The notes: generated from the sequence alone by a model not told the origin. 51,696 nt of DNA from Solirubrobacterales bacterium (GCA_025964255.1 JAOPZF010000133.1:1-51696), one strand, 5' to 3'. Shown: positions 16,885-24,473, counted from the stretch's first letter. Translations and numbers: made by a program.

Positions 16885-16911
16885 CTGACTTCTACTGACC
16901 TCTGTTGACCC
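16885..16911. repeat. TGAC repeated three times with 10-bp period
   Basis: TGAC occurs at 16,886, 16,896 and 16,906 with exact 10-bp spacing. The array lies left of the hairpin and tRNA fragment at 16,950-17,038, the same order as at 17,276-17,410. Confidence 0.6.
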
Positions 16912-16949
16912 GGTGCCGGAGGGCGGTCAGATCGAGAGAAATCCCGCCT

Positions 16950-16971
16950 GTAGAGCCGGATTCGGCTCTAC
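16950..16971 (-). terminator. Hairpin downstream of a tRNA fragment
   Basis: GTAGAGCCG and CGGCTCTAC form a perfect 9-bp stem around GATT. It lies just beyond the 3' end of the minus-strand tRNA fragment, as a tRNA terminator would. Confidence 0.55.
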
Positions 16972-16989
16972 GGAGAGGCATGCAGAGAG

Positions 16990-17038
16990 TGCGCCCGACC
17001 AGATTCGAACTGGCGACCTTCGGCTTGAAAGACCGAAG
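16990..17038 (-). pseudogene. tRNA 3' fragment (anticodon arm to acceptor end)
   Basis: On the minus strand there is a paired anticodon arm with loop CTTTCAA, a variable loop AGGTC, and a T-arm (GCCAG, TTCGAAT, CTGGT). A 3' acceptor strand CGGGCGC plus A follows. By position the anticodon would be TTC (Glu), but this is tentative. No matching 5' acceptor strand (GCGCCCG) or D-arm lies upstream, so it is a 3' partial copy, as left by integration into a tRNA gene. Confidence 0.7.
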
Positions 17039-17073
17039 CGGACCCTCGCCTCCCCGCTCCGAAGGGCTAATGA

Positions 17074-17093
17074 GGCCGAACGCTGCCTAACAG
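17074..17093. repeat. Two 10-bp CCGAAC-type units
   Basis: GGCCGAACGC and TGCCTAACAG match the units at 21,731-21,760. They precede the degenerate tRNA-Val fragment at 17,174. Confidence 0.5.
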
Positions 17094-17173
17094 GTCCAGA
17101 CGTTGAGAGCCGGGATTCGCTCCAGGATCGGGACAGCGATCTAGATGGCCTTCGACCCAAACGCCGTGCGAGG

Positions 17174-17195
17174 CTTCACACGCGAGAGTCGCTAG
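17174..17195 (+). pseudogene. Degenerate tRNA-Val 3' fragment
   Basis: CTTCACACGCGAGAG-TCGCT matches the start of the better preserved tRNA-Val fragment at 21,832 with one base missing, then diverges. The sequence between the repeat units and this fragment (about 17,107-17,135) also resembles that at 21,770-21,795. Confidence 0.55.
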
Positions 17196-17275
17196 ATGCT
17201 GGTCGGATCGGCCGGGGACCGCCCGTAGTTGCGGGTCCGTCGGGCCAATCATCGGGCCAATAGGCCACTCCTCGG

Positions 17276-17315
17276 CCCGAACACAGTCCAACACAGCCGA
17301 ACGTAGCCCAACCCC
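17276..17315. repeat. Four tandem 10-bp CC(G/A)AAC units
   Basis: CCCGAACACA, GTCCAACACA, GCCGAACGTA and GCCCAACCCC are contiguous with 10-bp period. They lie just left of a hairpin and a tRNA-Gly fragment. Confidence 0.7.
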
Positions 17316-17322
17316 GGAACGA

Positions 17323-17350
17323 CGAAACCCCGCTCTAGGGCGGGGTTTCG
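17323..17350 (-). terminator. Strong hairpin next to the tRNA-Gly fragment
   Basis: CGAAACCCCGC and GCGGGGTTTCG form a perfect 11-bp stem around a 6-nt loop. It lies immediately 3' of the minus-strand tRNA-Gly fragment and is probably that tRNA gene's original terminator. Confidence 0.65.
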
Positions 17351-17352
17351 GC

Positions 17353-17410
17353 TAAGCGGCTGAAGGGATTCCGAACCCTCGACCTTCTGCATGGCAAGCA
17401 GATGCTCTAG
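17353..17410 (-). pseudogene. tRNA-Gly(GCC) 3' fragment
   Basis: On the minus strand the sequence runs from the end of the D-arm (CTAGAGCA) through an anticodon arm with loop TTGCCAT (anticodon GCC), variable loop, T-arm and acceptor strand AGCCGCT. The T-loop has one extra G (TTCGGAAT instead of TTCGAAT). No 5' acceptor half is present. This is a damaged partial copy, not a working tRNA. Confidence 0.75.
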
Positions 17411-17703
17411 CGAACCGAAGATGACGACCCCGTGCAACCATCCGGTTGACGACCGAACCCTCGGGTAGGCTAAAGGAGTGTTGAGATAGTTCGGAGCCGC
17501 GCTTGTACGCCGCGTCGCCGCCATCTACGCGCGAAAAGCACCTGGCCCGGCTCCACGATGCTCGCCTCATGACGGGTATCGGATTGCAGACCGCCCTGGC
17601 TCGGCCCCCTCGGGGCTGGTTCTCGGATCCCCGCTGTCCTGGCGCTCATCCTCCTCGTCCGGTCAGCGGCTTCGATACTCCAGAGGAACAGAGAGCAGGA
17701 CTG

Positions 17704-18108
17704 ATGGATTCTGATGAAATGGCGCCGGCGTCCGACAGCCGGGCCGACCGCGAGATCCCGGCGCTCGCCGAGATCTCGCGAGCGATGGTCAAGCTCTACA
17801 AAGAACAGTTCGGGCGCGGACCGACCAGGGCCAAGACGAGCTTCGCCGGGCCCGATGTCGTCATCTGCACCCTCGAGGACAGCTTCACCCCGGCCGAGCG
17901 CAAGCTCGCCGAGATGGGTGAGCACCAGCGTCTGCGCGACACTCGCCTCTACTTCCAGTACGCGACGGAGGACGACTTCCGCTCGGTCATCGAGCGGATA
18001 CTGCGGCGGAAGGTCTGGGCCTTCAACAGCAGCACTGACACGGAAAGGGATGTCTCAGTCGAGGTATTCCATCTGGAGCCCGCGGCGCGGGTGGAGCCGA
18101 CCGTCTAG
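17704..18108 (+). CDS. MpsC-like (DUF2294) protein
   Basis: This 134-residue protein has the DUF2294/MpsC-like domain: SRAMVKLYKEQFGRGPTRAK near the N-terminus, a central VICTLEDSFTPAERKLAE, and a C-terminal segment ending VSVEVFHL. The family is named after a Bacillus protein linked to a sodium-dependent membrane-potential system, but its biochemical role is not established. ATG 17704 has AGCAGGA upstream; longer readings have no support. A related gene faces it at 18,416. No membrane helix or signal peptide is present. Confidence 0.8.
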   Translation: MDSDEMAPASDSRADREIPALAEISRAMVKLYKEQFGRGPTRAKTSFAGPDVVICTLEDSFTPAERKLAEMGEHQRLRDTRLYFQYATEDDFRSVIERILRRKVWAFNSSTDTERDVSVEVFHLEPAARVEPTV

Positions 18109-18350
18109 TCACGGTGCTTGGCGAAGCGGCATCCTCGTCTTCGGGGAGCCGCTCTCCCCCAGGCCACTCGGCATCGCCCTGCAGATCACCGCCTTCGTGA
18201 TGGTCTGCGGCTCGGCGCTCCTGCTGCCGGCCCCGCTGAATTCCACGACCGAAGGCCTGTCCGAAAGTCAAAATCGATCCTGAAGCTCTCGAAGCGATCC
18301 GCCTCGAAAGCCGGTAGCCGGTCCGGGAGCCGCCGACTTCTCATGTAGAT

Positions 18351-18377
18351 GCCGAGGAACGGTCACCCTTCCTCGGC
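18351..18377. terminator. Hairpin between convergent DUF2294 genes
   Basis: GCCGAGGAA and TTCCTCGGC form a 9-bp stem with a 9-nt loop. A second hairpin (CTGCCC/GGGCAG) follows at about 18,382-18,400. Together they could terminate transcription from both sides. Confidence 0.55.
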
Positions 18378-18415
18378 CCCTGCTGCCCGACGTGGGGCAG
18401 GGCTACCGCTCCTAC

Positions 18416-18892
18416 TCAATCGGGATCGGTCTTGGGATCGTCGGAGGTGACTGCACCTTCGTCGTCATCGGAAAGGAGCTCCCGCGCGGTCTCCTCGAGC
18501 GCCGAGCGTTCGACCTGTTTGTCGAAGACGAAGATCTCGACGATGACATGCGGATCGAAGAGGACCTGGCTCTGGTAGGTGGTGACCTTGCGTTCGGTCA
18601 GCTGTTCGATCGTTCCCACCAGCCGCTCGGTCATGATGTTCTCGAAGCGTTGGCGGAAGGCACGGACCGCGTCCGCTTCGTCCGCTTGCAGCATCGTCTT
18701 CTCCCCCTCGGTCATGCCGTCGCGCATGACGACGAACAGAAGATCGTCGACCAAGTAGGACTTCGCCTTCGACGGTCCGCGGCCGTAAAAGGTCTTCATC
18801 GCCTTGACCATCTCCCGAGAGATCGCGGAGGCAAGCGAATTTCCCACTTGACGTTCGGCGGTGGGGTCTGGGGCTTTGGGGCCATCGGTCAT
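18416..18892 (-). CDS. MpsC-like (DUF2294) protein, second copy
   Basis: The 158-residue protein shares the family pattern with the facing gene: ISREMVKAMKTFYGRGPSKAK, a central VVMRDGMTEGEKTML, and VIVEIFVF, then an acidic C-terminal tail (about 30 residues) that the other copy lacks. ATG 18892 (MTDGPKA) is preferred over an upstream in-frame start because it places the domain as in homologues. The two copies are clearly diverged paralogues, not a recent duplication. Function is unknown. Confidence 0.8.
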   Translation of the reverse strand: MTDGPKAPDPTAERQVGNSLASAISREMVKAMKTFYGRGPSKAKSYLVDDLLFVVMRDGMTEGEKTMLQADEADAVRAFRQRFENIMTERLVGTIEQLTERKVTTYQSQVLFDPHVIVEIFVFDKQVERSALEETARELLSDDDEGAVTSDDPKTDPD

Positions 18893-19032
18893 CGCGCGAA
18901 AGATCCTATGGAGCGACGGAGGCTTTGGCAATCTGTCCCGTCCGGATCACCCCGAGCTCAGGAAGCTGCGCAGGACCGTGGAAGCCGGCGCCGCGGCCGA
19001 CATCGCCAGCTTCGCCCGCAGCGAGGAGATCC

Positions 19033-19446
19033 ATGAGTTCCGACACCGCCGCCGGGTCCGGCGATTCGACCACCGGCAATCCCAAGATCGAGGCAAAGGG
19101 GATGGCACGCCTCTGGCGCGATTTCAACCTGACGATCGTCGTGGCGATCCTGTTCATCGTCACCTTCGCCGTCTTCGCCATCGTCGACTACCACCACTAC
19201 GAGCACGAAGCCCACGTTCAACACTTCAAGACGACCTTCAGCGGCTGGATGTCGGAATTCTGAACGCTGACGCTGGAGAACTGGCAGTCGGAGTTCCTCC
19301 ACATCGCGATCTTCGTGCTTCTCACCTCCTTCCTGGTCCACAAGGTCAGCGCCGAGTCCCGTGACAGTGACGACCGCATCGAGGAAGGGATCGAGCGGAT
19401 CGCGGAGCGGCTGGGTCGACTCGAAGGCGACCGAGGCAAGGATTAG
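19033..19446 (+). pseudogene. DUF6766-type membrane protein interrupted by an in-frame TGA
   Basis: From ATG 19033 the frame gives a hydrophilic start, one membrane helix (LTIVVAILFIVTFAVFAIV), then TGA at 19,261-19,263. The same frame continues without shift to TAG 19,446 and encodes the conserved second half: TLTLENWQSEFLHIAIF, a second helix, HKVSAESRDSDD and a charged helix. The ENWQSEFL..HKGSAES pattern is diagnostic of DUF6766 proteins, so both halves belong to one gene of about 137 codons. TGA occupies a position where Trp (TGG) would fit. Nonsense mutation, sequencing error or stop read-through are all possible. No start codon follows the TGA closely. Confidence 0.75.
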
Positions 19447-20253
19447 GTCCAGCGCGGAGGTCGAAGAGCTCCGTGGCCCCGCGGCTTGGGAGTGGCGACG
19501 GGCCGTCTCCCGTCCCGGACCACGCCGTCGCGGTTGACCTAGTCGGTGCGGGGTAGCCGTCCCCCGAGGAACTGAGTCCCTCAACCTTGACCCCCCCGCA
19601 CAGGTGCCTGTCTATAAGGCAGGTGCCTGGGCGGCGGGGCACTCTTCCGCCGGGCAGGCATCATCAGCCGGCTTCCTTAGCCCATCGCGATTTAGGCGAC
19701 TTCGATACTCGGGATGGGCCGTTCGTGCGATTTAGCCACCAGACCCGGTCGCCGAGCAGCAGCATCAGGGCCGCAGCAGGACGATCCGGACCACGGTGGC
19801 GTCGAGGACGACCGCGATCGTGAGGCCGATGCCGAGTTGGCTCACCGTCGCCATCGGGAAGAGGTCCTCGAGGTCGAGAGCGGGGCGGTGCAACTGCTGA
19901 TCGTCTTGGCAGCGGACGACGGCGATGGCCTGACCAAGTAGCTCCGCTCGTGGGGTCCGCCTTCGCGATCGGAGCGATGAGCCGCCGCGATCGATTCTGC
20001 CTCCCCCGTTTGCGACCGTGTCGTCCTGGTGCCCGCGACGCGGATTGTCGATGGCGAGAAAGTCCAGCGGATGATCGAGGGCCGGCTCGGGCCACTGTGG
20101 GTGCGCCGGGGCCTCCGCCCAGCGGTCCGGGTGCTGAGATGAACGCTCCGCGGGTACCCGTCGCCACCGATGACGCCGAACGACGATGGATTGCAACAGG
20201 TGCAAGGTAAGCGCGGCGGGGATGCCCAAGGAGATCCGAACGAGCGCCGGGGC
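19447..20253. other. Gene-poor stretch with an MMPL remnant
   Basis: Apart from the MMPL remnant (19,680-19,870) there is no credible gene. CAGGTGCCTG occurs twice as a direct repeat (19,601-19,610 and 19,620-19,629). The remaining sequence up to the membrane gene at 20,254 shows only spurious frames. Confidence 0.6.
19680..19870 (-). pseudogene. C-terminal remnant of an MMPL/RND-type transporter
   Basis: On the minus strand QLGIGLTIAVVLDATVVRIVLL is the penultimate segment of MMPL transporters. The continuation ALMLLLGDRVWWLN is in another frame. A single missing base near 19,769 (CTGCGGCC where CTGCCGGCC is expected) explains the shift. Nothing recognisable of the rest of the protein is present, so this is a truncated, frameshifted relic. 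Confidence 0.75.
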
Positions 20254-20778
20254 ATGATCGCGCGCCTGATGGAGGATCCCCAGCAGGAGCGCGCCTTCCT
20301 CTCCACGATCGGGTTCACCGGCGGGTTTGCGGCATGCCGCGGTATCACCCACGCGATCCGGAACCACATCCCGCCGTTTCACAACTTCAGCTCCAAGGGC
20401 GGCACCCACATCCATCACTCGACGTTCGGGATCTTGGGACTGCTGAGCATCGGCTTCCTGTGGACCCAGCAGGTGTGGACCGGTCACGACGACCCGCCGC
20501 GCTGGGGCTCGCGGATCACCGCCGGGACGTTCGGGATCGCCGCCGCACTCACCCTTGACGAGTTCGCGCTGTGGCTCGACCTCCACGACGACTACTGGGA
20601 CGCGAAAGGCCGTAAGTCGGTCGATGCGGCGATCATCTTCGGCGGGCTGCTGACCGCGATCACCATCGCCTCCGAGACGCTCGACGAGCACCAGGTGCCG
20701 GCCGCCCTGCGGTGGCTGGCCAAATTCGACATCCGCAACGCGCTGCCGACCCCGGCCGGCGGCACGTCGGCCTCCTAG
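20254..20778 (+). CDS. Uncharacterised integral membrane protein
   Basis: This 174-residue protein has about four hydrophobic segments. Conserved-looking polar motifs within the membrane part are GFAACRGITHAIRNHIPPF, GGTHIHHSTFGI and LDEFALWLDLHDDYW. The His-rich THIHHSTFG and the acidic DEFALWLDLHDDYWD resemble an actinobacterial family of small membrane proteins without assigned function, and could bind a metal. ATG 20254 is chosen because it starts just before the first conserved segment; longer (20,170) and shorter (20,269) starts are possible. It converges on the hydrolase gene with only about 20 bp between stops. Confidence 0.75.
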   Translation: MIARLMEDPQQERAFLSTIGFTGGFAACRGITHAIRNHIPPFHNFSSKGGTHIHHSTFGILGLLSIGFLWTQQVWTGHDDPPRWGSRITAGTFGIAAALTLDEFALWLDLHDDYWDAKGRKSVDAAIIFGGLLTAITIASETLDEHQVPAALRWLAKFDIRNALPTPAGGTSAS

Positions 20779-20799
20779 AGCGGGGAAACTTGGCGAGGT

Positions 20800-21570
20800 T
20801 CAGTCCGCCTCCAGGAGGAATGGACGCACGATCCGGGCCAGCGCGTCCGGCGCGCTGAAGTTGACGGCGTGTGGAGCGCCGGGCACGGTCAGGAGACGCC
20901 CTTGCGGCAGCAGGCGAGCGACCTCCTCCGACCACGGCGCCGAGACGATCGGGTCCCGCTCGCCTCGCACGACCAGCGCGGGGACGCGGATCTGCCTGTA
21001 GTGCTCCGCGGCGGGATCGCGCAGCGCGGCGCGCAGGGTTCGCCAGGCCCGGGACGCACCCGCCTCGATGTAGTCGCGGGAGGCGATCAGGGGCAGGGGC
21101 CGGCGCTCGCGGGTCACGTCCACCAGCAGCCGCGCGATCTGCTGGCGCGGCCTCGGGGCGCTCGGATCCATCGTCGGGGACACGAGCACCGCCCGCGCGA
21201 GGCGCTCCGGGTGGCGCTCGGCGAGGTGCGCGATGACCTGGCAACCGAGGCTGTTCCCGATCAGGGCGGCGCGTGGCAGGCCGTAGTCCGACATCCAGGC
21301 CGCCAGCGCGTCGGCCAGGCCCGGCAGGCCGAGCGGCTCCGGCGGATCCGAGCTGCGCCCGAAGCCGGGTAGATCGGGCGCCACGACCCGGAACTCCCCC
21401 TGGAGACGCTGCAGCAGAGGGACCATGTAGCGCGCGGAGACCCCGAGGCCATGGACCAGGACGACGGGCCGGGCGGCGTCGGGTACGCGTGCCGCCGGTG
21501 TGCGCGAATACCAGCGCACCCCCGCCACGACGCTCCACCGCCCTTGCACGCTGGCCGATAGCTCGCCCAT
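20800..21570 (-). CDS. Alpha/beta-fold hydrolase
   Basis: The 256-residue protein has the oxyanion motif HGLGVSARY, the nucleophile elbow GNSLG (Ser near residue 107), an acid in GERDPIV and the catalytic His in GAPHAVNF, completing a Ser-Asp-His triad. No signal peptide or membrane helix is seen, so it is probably a cytosolic esterase or lactonase. Substrate cannot be inferred. It is the last gene before the tRNA-Val relic at 21,832. Confidence 0.9.
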   Translation of the reverse strand: MGELSASVQGRWSVVAGVRWYSRTPAARVPDAARPVVLVHGLGVSARYMVPLLQRLQGEFRVVAPDLPGFGRSSDPPEPLGLPGLADALAAWMSDYGLPRAALIGNSLGCQVIAHLAERHPERLARAVLVSPTMDPSAPRPRQQIARLLVDVTRERRPLPLIASRDYIEAGASRAWRTLRAALRDPAAEHYRQIRVPALVVRGERDPIVSAPWSEEVARLLPQGRLLTVPGAPHAVNFSAPDALARIVRPFLLEAD

Positions 21571-21730
21571 GGTGCCGGGGATACCCGACCCGGTCGCCCG
21601 ACACGCTTGGCCGAGCCGGTGCGACTCTCGCCGCGGCCCGGTTCCCGCCGCTTGCCCGGTCGATCAGCTTATGAGCCCCGACGGGAAGTCCACTGAGGGT
21701 CCCCGTGGGGTCATTCGTGGGGTCAAACGA

Positions 21731-21760
21731 TGCCGAACACTGCCGAATAGGGCCGAACGT
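21731..21760. repeat. Three tandem 10-bp CCGAA units
   Basis: TGCCGAACAC, TGCCGAATAG and GGCCGAACGT are contiguous. They match the units at 17,074-17,093 and 17,276-17,315. Confidence 0.75.
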
Positions 21761-21831
21761 CACGAACCGAGATTTCGCTCTAGGAGCGGGATAGCGCGCT
21801 ACCACGCCGTCGATGCGATGCGAGTGCGACG

Positions 21832-21874
21832 CTTCACACGCGAGAGGTCGCTGGTTCGAAACCAGCCGTGCCCA
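21832..21874 (+). pseudogene. tRNA-Val(CAC) 3' fragment
   Basis: The sequence contains an anticodon loop TTCACAC (anticodon CAC), variable loop AGGTC, a perfect T-arm (GCTGG, TTCGAAA, CCAGC) and acceptor strand CGTGCCC plus A. The matching 5' strand GGGCACG and a D-arm are absent, and the outer anticodon stem does not pair. It looks like an attachment-site copy of a tRNA-Val 3' end. The intact gene must lie outside the window. Confidence 0.75.
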
Positions 21875-21980
21875 TAGCCCGCCAATCGCTTGAGAGCTGC
21901 CTTTCCGAATAAGCCAGATCTGCAAGCGATCGCCTGGCTGGCGGTGAGGCAAAACGCTCTGCAGATCGCGCTCTCCTCGG

Positions 21981-22877
21981 TTAGGCCGGCACCGGCTCGG
22001 GGAGGCGGCGCCAGGCCCAGACCGCGCCCGCGTAGATCAGGACGGCGAGCACCGTCGCGGAGCTGACCACCATCCCGGCCGCGGTGGCGGTGACGAGACT
22101 GGTGCTGCCGAGCGCGGCGACCGTCGCCGCCGGGCCGGTGCCGACGCCGAGGGGGAGCAGTCCCACCGCCCCCATCGTGAAGAGGACGAGGCAGACATGT
22201 GCCGGATCCGATGGCAGACCGAATGCGGCCACGACGATCCAGGTGCGGAGAAAGGCCATCGCCGTGAAAGCCGCGACGACGATCGCCAGCCGGTTCCGAA
22301 GCTCGGGGTCGGCGAGCACGCCGAGGCCGGCGGCGATCTTGCGGTTGCGGAAGCGCCCGTAGAGGAGCCGAAGCGCCGCCAGCACGGCGACGGCGCCCCC
22401 GAGCATCGCCCAGGGGGCCCAGGCGGGGATCATCCCGACCGCGGTCGAGCCGACGGCCGCCAGCACCGCCGCGGCGCAGACCTCGAAGAGGACGATCGGC
22501 GCGTCCGCCAGCGCGATCTGTGAGACATCCGGCGCGCTTGCGCCGCCGAAGCGCCGAAGCAGCGCGATCCGCGCCGGCAGCGCCGCCTGTCCCTGAACGG
22601 TGCCGGCCAGGAAGGCGCCGGCGTTGGCGGCGTGAACGTCTCTGGGGTCCAAGCTTTCGGCTTTCTCACCCGCGGCGGCGCGGAGCACCGTACGCCACGC
22701 CTCGGTCCTCAGGGCGAGGGTGAGGACGTGGGCCGTCGTCGCCCCGAGGATCACCCAGACCGGCACGGTCCCGATCGCGTCGAGCACCGGATCGCCTCTG
22801 GTGAAGAGGAGGAAGCCGATCAGCCCGACCACCGCCAGCGGCAAGACCGTCGAGACCATCCTGCGTGCGCGAGTCAC
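21981..22877 (-). CDS. Lysylphosphatidylglycerol-synthase-TM-like membrane protein
   Basis: This 298-residue protein has about seven or eight hydrophobic segments and follows the pattern of the UPF0104/LPG_synthase_TM family: a Lys/Arg-rich start, LRTEAWRTVLRAA, the polar stretch AANAGAFLAGTVQGQAALPARIALLRR and the C-terminal GLLPLGVGTGPAAT. Relatives are the flippase part of MprF and many stand-alone proteins of unknown role. Start GTG 22877 has GGGAT upstream; ATG 22859 is less likely. It stands alone between the relic region and the kinase gene. Confidence 0.8.
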   Translation of the reverse strand: MTRARRMVSTVLPLAVVGLIGFLLFTRGDPVLDAIGTVPVWVILGATTAHVLTLALRTEAWRTVLRAAAGEKAESLDPRDVHAANAGAFLAGTVQGQAALPARIALLRRFGGASAPDVSQIALADAPIVLFEVCAAAVLAAVGSTAVGMIPAWAPWAMLGGAVAVLAALRLLYGRFRNRKIAAGLGVLADPELRNRLAIVVAAFTAMAFLRTWIVVAAFGLPSDPAHVCLVLFTMGAVGLLPLGVGTGPAATVAALGSTSLVTATAAGMVVSSATVLAVLIYAGAVWAWRRLPEPVPA

Positions 22878-23006
22878 GAATCAATCCCGATGTGGTCCTC
22901 GGTCACGGATGCTCCTTCGCTTGCGTTGGTTCGCGATCGGCTCTCTCCGATTCTCGGGACCCAGACCGCAATCGTCATCACGGCCACCCACCGATTCGCC
23001 TTCGGG

Positions 23007-24473
23007 TTAACCCCCAGGCGTCGGAGCGATCGGGAGCGTCACGTCAAGGCAGGTGCCGCCCCCGGGCGGGCTCTCGACCGCGACCGCGCCCCCGAAAGCC
23101 TGGACTCGATCGCTCAGCCCGATCAGGCCGGAGCCACGCGTTGGGTCCGCTCCGCCGACACCGTCGTCGCGTACGCGCAGTCGCAGCTCTCCCTCGCTGC
23201 GCTCCAGGTCGACCCATGCGCTTTCCGCTCGGGCGTGCTTGACGATGTTGGTGAGGGCCTCGGCGACGACGTAGTAGACGGCGACCTCGAGCTGCGCCGG
23301 CAGCGGCTCTTCTGGCCCCACGGTCAGCTCGACCGGGACCCGGGAGCGCCGCGCGAGGGTCCTGAGCGCGGGGGCGAGCCCGCCCTGCGAGAGGATCGCC
23401 GGGTGGATGCCGCGCGAGATCTCGCGTAGCTCGGAGAGCGCTTCGTTCAGCCCCGCCACGGTCTGCGACAACGTGAGCCTGAGCTCCGTCTGCTCCGACG
23501 GCACCCCCGGTTCCGCCGCCCTCAAGGCGAGGGCGAGCGAGACCAACCGCTGCTGGACGCCATCGTGGAGGTCGCGCTCGATCTGGCGCCGGCTCTCGTC
23601 GGTTGCCGCGACGATGCGCGCCCGCGAAGCCTTCAACTCGGCGCGGTCCTCCGCGTTCGCGATCGCGATCGCGACCAGTTCGGTGAACTCGGCGAGCCGC
23701 CGTTCGGCATCCGGCGGCAGGGACCCGTGGCGTGACGAGATCAACGTGGCGCCCCAGAGCCGGCCGCCGACCACCACCGGAGTGGCCACCCCCACGCCCG
23801 CAACGCCTCCCGTGAACTGATCGGCGCGTCCCGGTCGGCCGCTGCGCTGCACCTCGGCGATCAGCGTTCCCTCTTCCACTGGCCGGCGCTCGCCCACCAC
23901 CGCTCCCTGCCCCGTCGCGGCGACGATCCTCCCGGTCGCGTCAGGCTCGAAGCAGACGATGGTCGTGGCGTCCGCACCGAGAAGGTCGCGCGTCTCGAGG
24001 GCCACCGACGAGAAGACCTTGGATGGCTCGACTCCCCGCGCCACTAGCGTCGCCACCCGCCGTAGGGCGGCCTGCTCTCCGGCAAGCTTGCTGCGCCCCG
24101 CCTCCGCGACCTCGGCCTTGCGGCGCGTCAATTCCGCGAGCGCCCCGGCCAGGACGCCCAGGGCGATGTACATACCGGCGATCAGGAAGTTCTGCCAGTC
24201 GCTCGGGCCGAACGAGCGGGTCGGCGGGATGTAGAAGGAGTCGAAGGCGAGGCCGGTGGCGATCGCCATCGGGAAGCCGTACAGGGGACCCCCGCGCCAG
24301 GCCGCGGCGATCAGGAGAGCGACCCAGATCAGGCACCAGAGGACGATCAGGACGGTGTCGCCCCGCAGCGGAATTGCCGCCGCGATCGCGAGGAAGAATG
24401 CCGCGCTGGCAAGAAAGGAGGCGGCGGGCGCCGCCAGGGACTGGAGACTCGGGATGCGATCCCAGCGGATCAC
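23007..24473 (-). CDS. NarL-type sensor histidine kinase with DUF4118 and GAF domains
   Basis: The 488-residue kinase has four N-terminal membrane helices of DUF4118 type (about residues 15-115, as in KdpD), a GAF sensor domain (about 140-275), and a HisKA_3 dimerisation domain with phospho-acceptor His303 in ERDLHDGVQQRL. The C-terminal HATPase has an N-box (EALTNIVKHA), DDGVGG and GSGLIGLSDR. It would phosphorylate a NarL-class regulator; one is encoded at 24,964 and a lone receiver at 24,527. The stimulus is unknown; GAF domains bind small molecules or haem. Confidence 0.93.
   Translation of the reverse strand: MIRWDRIPSLQSLAAPAASFLASAAFFLAIAAAIPLRGDTVLIVLWCLIWVALLIAAAWRGGPLYGFPMAIATGLAFDSFYIPPTRSFGPSDWQNFLIAGMYIALGVLAGALAELTRRKAEVAEAGRSKLAGEQAALRRVATLVARGVEPSKVFSSVALETRDLLGADATTIVCFEPDATGRIVAATGQGAVVGERRPVEEGTLIAEVQRSGRPGRADQFTGGVAGVGVATPVVVGGRLWGATLISSRHGSLPPDAERRLAEFTELVAIAIANAEDRAELKASRARIVAATDESRRQIERDLHDGVQQRLVSLALALRAAEPGVPSEQTELRLTLSQTVAGLNEALSELREISRGIHPAILSQGGLAPALRTLARRSRVPVELTVGPEEPLPAQLEVAVYYVVAEALTNIVKHARAESAWVDLERSEGELRLRVRDDGVGGADPTRGSGLIGLSDRVQAFGGAVAVESPPGGGTCLDVTLPIAPTPGG

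Larger units (their letters stand above)
15971..17703. other. Gene-poor decayed region with tRNA fragments and short repeats
   Basis: No open frame here has a convincing start, ribosome-binding site, family motif or codon pattern. The stretch holds tRNA 3' fragments, 10-bp-period repeats and hairpins, listed separately. Two short in-frame segments at about 16,166-16,212 and 16,388-16,441 look like degenerate copies of one helix (TDE..V.R...LCG), but no gene can be built around them. Confidence 0.7.
21571..21980. other. Intergenic stretch with repeats and a tRNA-Val relic
   Basis: No gene is seen. GTGGGGTCA occurs twice with 12-bp spacing (about 21,705-21,725), followed by the 10-bp units and the tRNA-Val fragment listed separately. 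A 12-bp GGGCCAAT repeat stands in the equivalent place at about 17,240-17,262. Confidence 0.65.

Noticed and set aside
16990-17038. Possible functional tRNA gene
   Set aside because: T-arm and anticodon arm pair well but no matching 5' acceptor strand or D-arm exists upstream.
16574-17315. Short tandem repeats considered as a CRISPR array
   Set aside because: Units are only 10 bp with no spacers of constant length, and no cas genes are present.
17353-17410. Possible functional tRNA-Gly
   Set aside because: The T-loop has an extra base and the 5' acceptor half is missing.
19261-19263. Selenocysteine codon
   Set aside because: DUF6766 is not a known selenoprotein family, a Trp fits the position, and no SECIS-like hairpin was recognised directly downstream.
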